Below are positions 44,700 through 54,444 of a stretch of 64,000 nucleotides of DNA, one piece after another. Origin of the DNA: DAOTEJ01 sp035454085 (lineage in GTDB: Bacteria > Pseudomonadota > Gammaproteobacteria > Burkholderiales > Burkholderiaceae_F); assembly GCA_035454085.1 (NCBI GenBank), contig DAOTEJ010000001.1:77570-141569 (forward strand), in the 5' to 3' direction. The notes under the pieces were generated by a model, which saw nothing but the letters and a program-made list of their open reading frames with translations, did not search any database and was not told where the DNA came from. Each line of letters opens with the position of its first letter. Position 1 is the stretch's first letter. A program made the position numbers and the translations under genes.

Positions 44700-45874
44700 G
44701 CGCCTCGGGGGCCCCTGCGCTCCGCCAGGAATCCGGCGACTCGCCGGACCGCCTCCTCGAGCTGCGGTTGCGAGGCCGCGTACGAGATTCGCACGTAGCG
44801 GGAGCCCGCGGCTCGACCGAAGTCCGCGCCGGGCACGATGCAAACACCGGTGGTTTCGAGCAGGTCGGCGGCGAACTGTGCGCTATCTGCGCTGACCCGC
44901 GAGACGTCTACATATACATAGAACGCGCCGTCCGGCGCCGCGGGGACCTGCAGGCCTAGTGCTTCGAGCGCGGGGACCAGATAGTCCCTGCGAGAGCGAA
45001 AGGCCTCACGGCGCGTCTCGAGCAAGCGGATCGTCTCGGGCTCGAAGCAGGCCAGAGCAGCGTGCTGCGCGATGGCCGATGGGCAGATGAAGAGGTTCTG
45101 GGCCAAGCGCTCCACGATCGGCACCAGCGGCGGCGGCAGCACCAGCCAGCCCAGCCTCCAGCCGGTCATGCAGAAATACTTCGAGAAGCTATTGACCACG
45201 ACCGCCTGCGCTAGGGCTGCCGCGCTCCAGCGCGGCGCGGTACCGTAGCTCAAGCCGCCGTAAATTTCGTCAACGATCGCGAAACCGTCGCGATCGGTCG
45301 CCAAATCGACGAGCGCGCGAGTCTCTTCGCGTGTCAGCGATGTGCCGGTTGGATTGGCGGGCGAGGCAACGAGCAGGCCGCGCGTCGCGGAGGACCAGGC
45401 TGCGGCAGCCGCATCGGGCAGGAGTTGGAAGCGCGCCTGCGGGCCGCAGTTGACTAGCCGCGCGACGCCGTCGGCGGCGGCCACGAAGTGCCGGTTGCAT
45501 GGATAGCCGGGGTCTGCCATGAGCACCTCGGCCGATGGATCCACGAGGGCCGCGCAGGCCAGAAGCAGGGCTCCCGAGGCCCCTGCCGTGACAACCACTC
45601 TCTCCGCGTCGACCTGCACCCCATACAACTGCTCGTAATGCCGGCCGATCGCGGCGCGTAGCGCGGGTAGCCCCAACGCGGGTGTGTAGCGCGTTCGCCC
45701 CGCTTGCAACGCGGCCTGCGCGGCCTGTACGACTGCGAGCGGCGTGCCCTGGTCGGGCTCGCCGATGCTCAGATGGATGATCGAGCGACCCTGGGCCTCG
45801 AGGGCGTCGGCCCGCTTGATGATCTCCATCACTTGGAACGGGGCGATCTGCTGGGTGCGCTGCGCCGGGATCAT
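44696..45874 (-). CDS. Class I/II PLP-dependent aminotransferase
   Basis: Fold-type I aminotransferase, 392 aa. The N-terminus IIHLSIGEPDQGTPLAVVQA, substrate motif ASPANPTGTSL, cofactor Asp/Tyr in AIVDEIYGGLSY, the PLP lysine K232 in NSFSKYFCMTGWRLGW and the C-terminal Arg (SRYVRISYA) are intact. It resembles the aspartate/tyrosine/methionine aminotransferase group; the preferred amino donor is not clear. Codon use is slightly less GC-biased than in neighbours. A TAGAAT element lies 30 bp upstream of the ATG. Confidence 0.9.
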   Translation of the reverse strand: MIPAQRTQQIAPFQVMEIIKRADALEAQGRSIIHLSIGEPDQGTPLAVVQAAQAALQAGRTRYTPALGLPALRAAIGRHYEQLYGVQVDAERVVVTAGASGALLLACAALVDPSAEVLMADPGYPCNRHFVAAADGVARLVNCGPQARFQLLPDAAAAAWSSATRGLLVASPANPTGTSLTREETRALVDLATDRDGFAIVDEIYGGLSYGTAPRWSAAALAQAVVVNSFSKYFCMTGWRLGWLVLPPPLVPIVERLAQNLFICPSAIAQHAALACFEPETIRLLETRREAFRSRRDYLVPALEALGLQVPAAPDGAFYVYVDVSRVSADSAQFAADLLETTGVCIVPGADFGRAAGSRYVRISYAASQPQLEEAVRRVAGFLAERRGPRGA

Positions 45875-45903
45875 CGTGCCGATCGATCTTGAATTGATCC
45901 GGC

Positions 45904-45909
45904 ATTCTA
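45904..45909 (-). promoter_or_regulatory. Candidate -10 element for the aminotransferase gene
   Basis: On the minus strand the hexamer is TAGAAT in GGCTAGAATGCC, 30 bp upstream of the ATG at 45874. It is the same hexamer as before tonB, mpl, yggT and speDE. No good -35 is seen. Confidence 0.35.
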
Positions 45910-45964
45910 GCCGCTACGACGCGCCAGTTAGTGCCCGCTTACAAGGCGAGTCCGGGCAAAAAGA

Positions 45965-46058
45965 GGGCTCGTCACACGGTCACTTCCGAATTCGGCTGAG
46001 GAGGGAGGGAGGAGAGGCGCCGACTAAGGTGGTGCGACCGTGTTTGGTTGACGAGCCC
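45965..46058. repeat. 94-bp imperfect inverted repeat next to a scaffold gap
   Basis: GGGCTCGTCA (45965-45974) pairs exactly with TGACGAGCCC (46049-46058); the next 7 bases CACGGTC (45975-45981) pair exactly with GACCGTG (46036-46042), with a 6-nt bulge (TTTGGT) on the right side. The 54-nt interior holds the palindrome CCGAATTCGG and a further TCGGC/GCCGA pairing. No reading frame spans it. Such ends can belong to a short non-autonomous mobile repeat or to a long RNA hairpin; the N run starts 25 bp away, which suits a multicopy repeat. Confidence 0.7.
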
Positions 46059-46083
46059 GCACGACCCCACTCTATCCCCCGCC

Positions 46084-46183
46084 NNNNNNNNNNNNNNNNN
46101 NNNNNNNNNNNNNNNNNNNNNNNNNNNNNNNNNNNNNNNNNNNNNNNNNNNNNNNNNNNNNNNNNNNNNNNNNNNNNNNNNNN
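46084..46183. other. Scaffold gap (100 N) upstream of maeB
   Basis: Exactly 100 N between the inverted repeat and the maeB promoter region. The flanks share no sequence. Any -35 element of maeB would lie in or beside it. Confidence 0.95.
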
Positions 46184-46191
46184 CGCGGGGC

Positions 46192-46197
46192 CATAAT
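46192..46197 (+). promoter_or_regulatory. Candidate -10 element for maeB
   Basis: CATAAT (5 of 6 to TATAAT) lies 27 bp upstream of the maeB ATG. The matching -35 would fall inside or at the edge of the N run, so this cannot be completed. Confidence 0.35.
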
Positions 46198-46224
46198 GAC
46201 CGCCGGCCCTCCATCCTGTCCCGC

Positions 46225-48525
<2,301 letters not shown>

Positions 48526-48526
48526 G

Positions 48527-48937
48527 ATGCGCAAGGTGCCGGGCATACTGGGCCGCGCGCTCGCGGCAGGGCTGGTGCTGGCGGCGGTACTCGGCGCGCC
48601 CGCTGCCGCCGCGCGCGATGATCGGCCGCGCGGCCTAGTGGGCGAGGTGACCCTGGCGGAGCTGCCGCCCGAAGCGCGTCAGACCCTGGTGCTGATCCAG
48701 CGCGGCGGGCCCTACCCGTACCGCAAGGACGGCACCGTGTTCGGCAACCGCGAGCGCCACCTGCCGGCACAGCCGCGCGGCTACTACACCGAATACACGG
48801 TGGGCACGCCACGGGAGCGCGACCGCGGCGCGCGCCGCATCGTTGCGGGCCGCGGCCCGGCAGGTGACCCCGCCACCAGTGGCGAGTACTACTACACGGC
48901 GGATCACTATCGCAGCTTCCGCCGCATCCGGGAGTGA
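48527..48937 (+). CDS. Secreted barnase-type guanyl-specific ribonuclease
   Basis: A 136-aa microbial ribonuclease (N1/T1/barnase family) with a Sec signal peptide (RALAAGLVLAAVLGAPAAAA, residues 10-29). The fold core is VFGNRERHLP (barnase FGNREG). Catalytic residues align: E89 with barnase E73 (YYTEYTVG), R103/R104 with R83/R87 (GARRIV), and H127 with H102 (TADHYRSFRRI). It should cleave RNA 3' of guanosine. Only one base separates the maeB stop from its start, and the barstar-type inhibitor gene follows after 4 bp, as expected for a toxic enzyme with its immunity protein. Confidence 0.9.
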   Translation: MRKVPGILGRALAAGLVLAAVLGAPAAAARDDRPRGLVGEVTLAELPPEARQTLVLIQRGGPYPYRKDGTVFGNRERHLPAQPRGYYTEYTVGTPRERDRGARRIVAGRGPAGDPATSGEYYYTADHYRSFRRIRE

Positions 48938-48941
48938 AAGC

Positions 48942-49337
48942 ATGAACGCCGCCCGCTCCAGACCCACGCCGCTCGAGCTGCCTGCGCACTGCCTGCGCCG
49001 GCGTGGCCAGGTATCGGTCAGCGAGGTCAAAGCCTGGGCCGTCGCGCACGGCGAGCAGGCTGCCGAGATCGCGCTCGAGGACTGCGCGAGCCAGGACGCC
49101 GCGATGCGGGTCTTTGCCCGGGCTCTGCACCTGCCCAAGTGGTTCGGGGCGAACCTCGATGCGCTATACGACGCGCTCACCGATCTGCCCGGCGAAGCCG
49201 GCTGGACTCTGGTGGTTGGCGGCCTCACGCACGGGCGGCTGCCGGCCGCCACGCGCGAGGCCCTGCTCGAGGTGCTGCGCGACGCCTTGGACGACGCTGC
49301 CGGCCGCGGCCGCCCTTTCCGAGTGCTCTACGACTGA
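48942..49337 (+). CDS. Barstar-family ribonuclease inhibitor
   Basis: A 131-aa cytoplasmic protein without a signal peptide. The barstar signature is ALHLPKWFGANLDALYDALT (61-80): D73 and D77 correspond to barstar D35 and D39, which plug the barnase active site. An N-terminal extension of about 45 residues precedes the barstar fold. Its position right after the RNase gene, with a 4-bp spacer, makes it the likely immunity partner that blocks the RNase before export. Confidence 0.9.
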   Translation: MNAARSRPTPLELPAHCLRRRGQVSVSEVKAWAVAHGEQAAEIALEDCASQDAAMRVFARALHLPKWFGANLDALYDALTDLPGEAGWTLVVGGLTHGRLPAATREALLEVLRDALDDAAGRGRPFRVLYD

Positions 49338-49344
49338 CGCGAAC

Positions 49345-49779
49345 TCAGCGCGGCAGCATGCGGCCGATGTCGGCCATTGCGGCATCCAGGCTCGAAGGCT
49401 CGGGCAGTCGGCCATCGGGACTCATGCGATCGATCGCTTGCGGCAGCACCTGGGCCAGCAGATCTCCGAAGCCGCCGCTTTCCATCCCGGCCTGGCGTGC
49501 CATGTCGTTCATGCGTTCCTGACCGAGGGCCTGGGACAACTGGTCCGCGGTGACCGGCAGGTTGTCGCCCTTGGAGATCCACGAATCAAGCTCGCGCCCC
49601 ATGCCCGCGCCTTGCAACTGCTGCAAGAGCTGGTCAAGGCCGCCGCCGCCCTGGCTGCCGGCCTGGCCACCGCCGCCCAGCACCTGGGCGAGCACGGCCA
49701 TCAGCGGATCGGCGCCCGCAGCGCGGCCGCCGCCGCCGCCGAGCACCTGGGACAGGATGGAACCAAGCAGATTCGACAT
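49345..49779 (-). CDS. YidB-like DUF937 protein
   Basis: A 144-aa protein of the YidB/DUF937 group: a Gly/Gln-rich start (MSNLLGSILSQVLGGGGG), a second LAQVLGGGG repeat, then the conserved DSWISKGDNLPVTADQLSQA, followed by ALGQERMNDMARQAG. The function is unknown; the fold is a small helical bundle. It converges with the barstar gene, the stops 7 bp apart. Confidence 0.88.
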   Translation of the reverse strand: MSNLLGSILSQVLGGGGGRAAGADPLMAVLAQVLGGGGQAGSQGGGGLDQLLQQLQGAGMGRELDSWISKGDNLPVTADQLSQALGQERMNDMARQAGMESGGFGDLLAQVLPQAIDRMSPDGRLPEPSSLDAAMADIGRMLPR

Positions 49780-49818
49780 GCGGACCTCCGTGTAGGGTTG
49801 AACGGGCAGGCCGCGACT

Positions 49819-50553
49819 TTAGCCCGACGCGCCCCAATCACCCGCCAATGCCTGACAGGCGGCCAGGGCCGCGAGTCCGGCCGTCTCGGTGCGCAGCACA
49901 CGCGGGCCCAGCCTGAGCGCAGTGAAGCCGGCGGCGCGCGCCACGCCCAGCTCGTCGGGCGTGAAGCCTCCCTCGGGTCCGACCGCCAGGGCGAGCGCGT
50001 CGCCGGGCGCAGCGCTCAGACGAGCATCACTCGCGTCCGGGGCGAGCACGTAGCGGTGCCGGGCGGCGCTGGCTGCGCAGGCCGCGCGGAGATCGGCCTC
50101 GGCCAGGATCTCCGGGACACGGTTGCGGCCGCACTGGGCGCAGGCGGCCCGTGCGATGTCCCGCCAGTGCGCCAGGCGCCGCTCGAGGCGCTCGCCGCTC
50201 AGGCGCACCACGCTGCGCGCCGCGGGCACCAAGACAATGCGAGCCACCCCAAGCTCGGTGGCCTTCTCGACCACCCAGTCGAGCTTGTCGGCGGCGACGA
50301 TCGCCTGGATCAGTGTCAGGTCCAGCCCCGACTCGCGCTCGACGCCGTGCCACTGCGTGATCCGCGCCCAGGCCCGAGGCCCCGCGATCTCGAGCGTGGC
50401 CTGCGCCTCGCCGCCCCGTCCGTTGAACAGCACCAGCGCGGAACCCGGCGCAAGCCTCAGCACGCGTAGCGCGTGATGCGCGACGCGCTCGGGCAGCGCC
50501 AGGTGCGCGCCCGGCTCGAGTGCCGCGTCGACGAAGAAGCGCGGTGTGCTCAT
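49819..50553 (-). CDS. rsmE: 16S rRNA m3U1498 methyltransferase RsmE
   Basis: SPOUT-class methyltransferase, 244 aa. The N-terminal PUA-like domain (RFFVDAALEPGAHLALPERV, HALRVLRLAPG) precedes the knotted SAM site: VGPEGGFTPDEL, then LGPRVLRTETA with the family Arg-x-Glu-Thr-Ala end. LDLTLIQAIVAADKLDWVVE, followed by KATELGV, is the central RsmE block. The ATG at 50553 is preferred; a longer in-frame extension is Arg-rich antisense. It lies 58 bp after the polyamine gene. Confidence 0.95.
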   Translation of the reverse strand: MSTPRFFVDAALEPGAHLALPERVAHHALRVLRLAPGSALVLFNGRGGEAQATLEIAGPRAWARITQWHGVERESGLDLTLIQAIVAADKLDWVVEKATELGVARIVLVPAARSVVRLSGERLERRLAHWRDIARAACAQCGRNRVPEILAEADLRAACAASAARHRYVLAPDASDARLSAAPGDALALAVGPEGGFTPDELGVARAAGFTALRLGPRVLRTETAGLAALAACQALAGDWGASG

Positions 50554-50611
50554 CCTGCGCGGGCCACGGGCCGGGGAAGGCGCGGCACGGGGTGTCTGCC
50601 GGCGCCCAGGC

Positions 50612-51943
50612 TCAGGCGGCGCGCAGGTGCGGCACGCGCGGCGACGGCTGGTCCAGGGACTCGTCGACCAGTTGCGCCACGAAGGTCGGCAGCGCGAAGA
50701 GCGCGCCGTGCAGGCCCGCGTGGTAGTAACGCAAGTCGCCGATGGCGCGTTCGGCAAGGCGGTGCGCGATCGCCTCGGTGGTGTAGCTGCGCGGGTCGAG
50801 CGTGTCGCTCGCCACACCCAGGCACCACAACGACCCGTACAGGGGAATGAAGAGCGACATCACCGCCACTCTCGGGAACACGCGGCGCAACGCGGCGGCG
50901 TTCTTGCGCACCGTCTCGGGCGCGTACACCGGCGAGCCCAGGTGCAAGCTCAGGGCGCCGCCGGGCGCAAGGCGCTTCTGGCAGAGGCGGAAGAAGTCCT
51001 CGGTGTAGAGGTGAAACGCCGGCGTGTCGGGATCGGTGAGGTCGAGCACGATGAGGTCGAACAGTTCATCGCCGGTCTTGACGAACTCGTAGCCGTCGCC
51101 GATGCGCAACTCCAGGCGCGGGTCGTCGAGCGCGCCGCGGTGAATCGAGCCCAGGTGCTCGCGGGCGACCGCGATCACCGCCGGGTCGAGTTCGGCCATC
51201 ACCACGCGCTCCACGCCCGGGTGCTTGAGGATCTCCTCGGTCGAGCCGCCGTCGCCGCCCCCGATCACCAGAACGCGGCGCGGGTCGGGGTGCGCGAGCA
51301 GCGCGGGGTGGGTCATGCACTCGTGATAGAAGAACTCGTCGCCCTCGCTGGTCATGAAGCGACCGTCCAGACGGAACAGCTTGCCGAACTGGGGGGTGTC
51401 GTAGACCTCGACGCGCTGAAACTGCGAATCGATCTCGGCGAGCTTGCGGCTCGCGGTGAAGCCGTAGCCGGCGCGCGGGTTGAGCCAGTCGAACACCAGT
51501 TGTTCCTGGGCCACCGCGCCGCCCGGCGCCGCGGCCACGGCCTGGGCCGCGACGGCATCCGTGTCGGCTGCCATGTCGCCGCGGGTGATCCGATGCACCA
51601 CCTGGCTCTTGGGCCGGAACGCGAGCATCAGGGTGTCGAACACCTGCTGCGCCTTGGGCGAGTTGTCGTCGGTGAAGTTGCACACATAGACGTCGAGCGT
51701 CACGCCGCGACGCTCGGGCCAGGTGTGGATCGCCAGGTGCGACTCGGCCAGCAGGACGGTGCCGGTGATGCCGCCGGGCTGGCCGTTCCACTCCGGGAAC
51801 ACGTGGTACTTCTCGTCCACGATGGTCAACTGCGCGTCCAGCGTGGCCGATCGGCACAGCACCGACAGAGTATCGAGGTCGGTGAGCAGCGTGTCGGCGC
51901 ACGCGCAGTCGAACAGGTCACCGGTGAGGTGTAGCCCTTGCAT
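50612..51943 (-). CDS. Fused S-adenosylmethionine decarboxylase (SpeD) - spermidine synthase (SpeE)
   Basis: A 443-aa bifunctional polyamine enzyme. Residues 1-115 are a class 1b AdoMet decarboxylase: the self-cleaving ESH gives pyruvoyl serine S68, with H73 and C88 at +5 and +20, the same spacing as S63/H68/C83 of the Thermotoga enzyme. After a linker (about 120-145) comes an aminopropyltransferase (145-443) with the decarboxylated-AdoMet loop IGGGDGGSTEE (228-237), MAELDPAVIAVA and LTDPDTPAFHLYTEDFF. ATG 51943 has GGGGGA 4 nt upstream. The two activities, usually separate genes, are here one polypeptide making spermidine or a relative. Confidence 0.93.
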   Translation of the reverse strand: MQGLHLTGDLFDCACADTLLTDLDTLSVLCRSATLDAQLTIVDEKYHVFPEWNGQPGGITGTVLLAESHLAIHTWPERRGVTLDVYVCNFTDDNSPKAQQVFDTLMLAFRPKSQVVHRITRGDMAADTDAVAAQAVAAAPGGAVAQEQLVFDWLNPRAGYGFTASRKLAEIDSQFQRVEVYDTPQFGKLFRLDGRFMTSEGDEFFYHECMTHPALLAHPDPRRVLVIGGGDGGSTEEILKHPGVERVVMAELDPAVIAVAREHLGSIHRGALDDPRLELRIGDGYEFVKTGDELFDLIVLDLTDPDTPAFHLYTEDFFRLCQKRLAPGGALSLHLGSPVYAPETVRKNAAALRRVFPRVAVMSLFIPLYGSLWCLGVASDTLDPRSYTTEAIAHRLAERAIGDLRYYHAGLHGALFALPTFVAQLVDESLDQPSPRVPHLRAA

Positions 51944-52166
51944 TTCGTCCCCCAGCAGGTCCGCCCCTATCGACCTGAATCGCGGCGGGCGCCGCAACCC
52001 CTTGGTTCGGGACCTGCTCGCGGGTGCGCGGCGAGCAAGTCGGTCTTTTGTCTGGTACCGGGGCCTCAGAGCCGCGTGCCGCGCCTTGTGCGTGACACTT
52101 CGGCCCGAATCAGCAGGGCCGACCGATACCTGTTTGTCCGAACCAGTATCTGTGGCAAGGGCCAGG

Positions 52167-52196
52167 ATTCTACGGGACCGCCTCACGCAGCCGCAA
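52167..52196 (-). promoter_or_regulatory. Candidate promoter for the speD-speE fusion gene
   Basis: On the minus strand TTGCGG and TAGAAT are separated by 18 bp. Transcription would start near 52160 and leave a leader of about 215 nt before the ATG. The -35 matches 3 or 4 of 6 positions. Confidence 0.4.
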
Positions 52197-52336
52197 AGTC
52201 GCGTTGTGGGATCGGCGCGGGTCGGGCTGACCGTAGTGCGTGGCGCGCGCCTGCAAGCCGCCGGGTTTCAGTTCGGAAGCTGCGGCGCAGGCAGCGCGCC
52301 TGACCTCCGCGCAGGCGGGTGCAAGGGGGCCTTTGC

Positions 52337-52342
52337 TACACT
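52337..52342 (+). promoter_or_regulatory. Candidate -10 element for tkt
   Basis: TACACT in TTTGCTACACTTCAC, 83 bp upstream of the tkt ATG, gives a leader of about 78 nt. The upstream GCTA may serve as an extended -10. No -35 stands out. Confidence 0.3.
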
Positions 52343-52425
52343 TCACTACTCATCTGCGCCGGCCTGCCGCGGCCTCGAAAGCGGCCTCACGGCGCCTCCA
52401 AACGCCGCCTTAGCGGCTCCGACAC

Positions 52426-54444
52426 ATGCCCTCTACCGTCTCGACCCGGACGATGGCCAACGCGATACGCGCGCTGGCCATGGATGCGGTGCAGAAAGCC
52501 AACTCCGGCCACCCCGGCATGCCCATGGGCATGGCGGAAGTCGCCGTGGCGCTCTGGTCCCGCCACCTGCGCCACAACCCCGCCGATCCGCGCTGGCCCG
52601 CGCGCGACCGCTTCGTGCTCAGCAACGGCCATGGCTCGATGCTGCAGTACGCGCTGCTGCACCTGTCGGGCTACGACCTGGCGATGCAGGAGCTGATCAA
52701 TTTCCGGCAACTGCACAGCAAGACTCCGGGGCACCCCGAGGTCGCCGTCACTCCTGGTGTCGAGACCACCACCGGCCCGCTGGGCCAGGGTTTCGCCAAC
52801 GCCGTGGGCATGGCGCTGGCCGAGAAGATGCTCGCGGCCGAGTTCAACCGCCCGGGCTTCTCTATCGTCGACCACCACACCTACGTCTTCGTGGGCGACG
52901 GCTGCCTGATGGAAGGCATCTCGCACGAGGCCGCCTCGCTGGCCGGCGTGTGGCAGCTCGACAAGCTGATCGCCATCTACGACGACAACGGCATCTCGAT
53001 CGACGGCAAGGTCGAGCACTGGTTCGCCGACGACACGGCGCGCCGCTTCGAGTCCTACGGCTGGGCGGTGATCGGTCCGGTCGATGGTCACGACGTGGAG
53101 GCCATGGACGGCGCCATCGCCGCTGCCAAGGCCACGGGCAAGCCCGCCCTCGTGGTGGCGCGCACCGTGATCGGTCAGGGTTCTCCCAACCGCGCCGGCA
53201 GCGAGAAGGCCCACGGCGAGGCGCTGGGCGAGGCCGAGATCGCCGCCACGCGCGCGGCGATCGGCTGGGAGCACCCGCCCTTCGTGATTCCCGCCAACGT
53301 CTACGCGGCCTGGGATGCGCGCGCCAGCGGCGCGGCGCGCCAGGCCCAGTGGCAACAGCTCTTTGGTCAGTACGCGGAGCGTTACCCGCACGAGGCGGGC
53401 GAGTTCGAACGCCGCATGCGCGGTGACCTCCCGGCCCGCTGGGGCGACGCCGTGCTCGACGCGCTCGTCGCGGCTGCCGACAAGGAAGAAACCGTCGCCA
53501 CCCGCAAGGCGAGCCAGCTCGCGCTCGACGCGCTCGCGCCCTGCCTGCCCGAACTCGTGGGCGGCTCGGCCGACCTCACGGGTTCCAACCTCACCAAGTG
53601 GAAGGGTGCGGCCCCCCTGCGCGCCGACGACATCGCCGGCCGCCACATCAACTTCGGGGTGCGCGAGTTCGGCATGGCCGCGATCGTCAACGGCATCGCG
53701 CTGCACGGCGGCTTCATCCCGTTTGGCGCGACCTTCCTGACCTTTGCCGACTATGCACGCAATGCGCTGCGCATGGCCGCGCTCATGAGGCAGCGCGCGA
53801 TCTTCGTGTTCACCCACGACTCGATCGGCCTCGGCGAAGATGGCCCCACTCACCAGTCGGTCGAGCACGCGGCGAGCCTGCGGCTGATTCCCAACATGGA
53901 CGTCTGGCGCCCCGCCGACACCTGCGAGACCCTGGTCGCCTGGGCCAGCGCCATCGAGCGCCGCAACGGCCCTTCGAGCCTGCTGTTCTCGCGCCAGGCA
54001 GTGCGCTTCATCGAGCGCGACGAGATCGACGCCGACGCCATCGCGCGCGGCGCCTACGTGATCAGCGAGGCCGCGGGCGGCCTCAAGCAGGCCAGCGCGG
54101 TGATCATCGCCACCGGCAGCGAAGTGCCGCTCGCCGTGGACGCGCAGGCCGCGCTGCTGGCGGCCGGCCTCCCGGTGCGGGTGGTGTCGATGCCCGCGAC
54201 CACCGTGTTCGACCGTCAGGACGTGTCCTACAAGGCCAGCGTGCTGCCCGAGGGCTTGCCGCGCGTGGCGATCGAGGCCGGCGTGACCGACGGCTGGTGG
54301 AAGTACGTGCGCGGCACGGGCGCGGTGATCGGCGTCGACCGCTTCGGCGAGTCGGCGCCTGCCGGCGTGCTCTTCAGGGAATTCGGATTCACCATCGACA
54401 ACGTGGTGGCAGTCGTCAATCAAGTGATCAGGGGGAAGGCGTAA
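52426..54444 (+). CDS. tkt: Transketolase
   Basis: Thiamine-diphosphate enzyme of the non-oxidative pentose phosphate pathway (and the Calvin cycle where present), 672 aa. Motifs: NSGHPGMPMGMAEVAVALW, the ThDP/Mg2+ motif VFVGDGCLMEGISHEAASLA with the Asn of YDDNGISIDGKVE, and THDSIGLGEDGPTHQSVEH in the central domain. All three transketolase domains are full length. It heads the carbon-metabolism cluster tkt-gap and shares one base with the gap start (TAATG). No RuBisCO or phosphoribulokinase gene is in the window, so a Calvin role is undecided. Confidence 0.97.
   Translation: MPSTVSTRTMANAIRALAMDAVQKANSGHPGMPMGMAEVAVALWSRHLRHNPADPRWPARDRFVLSNGHGSMLQYALLHLSGYDLAMQELINFRQLHSKTPGHPEVAVTPGVETTTGPLGQGFANAVGMALAEKMLAAEFNRPGFSIVDHHTYVFVGDGCLMEGISHEAASLAGVWQLDKLIAIYDDNGISIDGKVEHWFADDTARRFESYGWAVIGPVDGHDVEAMDGAIAAAKATGKPALVVARTVIGQGSPNRAGSEKAHGEALGEAEIAATRAAIGWEHPPFVIPANVYAAWDARASGAARQAQWQQLFGQYAERYPHEAGEFERRMRGDLPARWGDAVLDALVAAADKEETVATRKASQLALDALAPCLPELVGGSADLTGSNLTKWKGAAPLRADDIAGRHINFGVREFGMAAIVNGIALHGGFIPFGATFLTFADYARNALRMAALMRQRAIFVFTHDSIGLGEDGPTHQSVEHAASLRLIPNMDVWRPADTCETLVAWASAIERRNGPSSLLFSRQAVRFIERDEIDADAIARGAYVISEAAGGLKQASAVIIATGSEVPLAVDAQAALLAAGLPVRVVSMPATTVFDRQDVSYKASVLPEGLPRVAIEAGVTDGWWKYVRGTGAVIGVDRFGESAPAGVLFREFGFTIDNVVAVVNQVIRGKA

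Larger units (their letters stand above)
51944..52425. other. 482-bp divergent intergenic region between speD-speE and tkt
   Basis: No protein-like frame is supported. It contains a candidate speD-speE promoter on the minus strand (52167-52196), leaving a leader of about 215 nt, and a TACACT element for tkt at 52337. Bases from 51999 to 52045 hold a complementary GC stretch (GACCTGCTCGCGGGTGCGCGGCGAGCAAGTC), but I see no known riboswitch. Confidence 0.5.
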
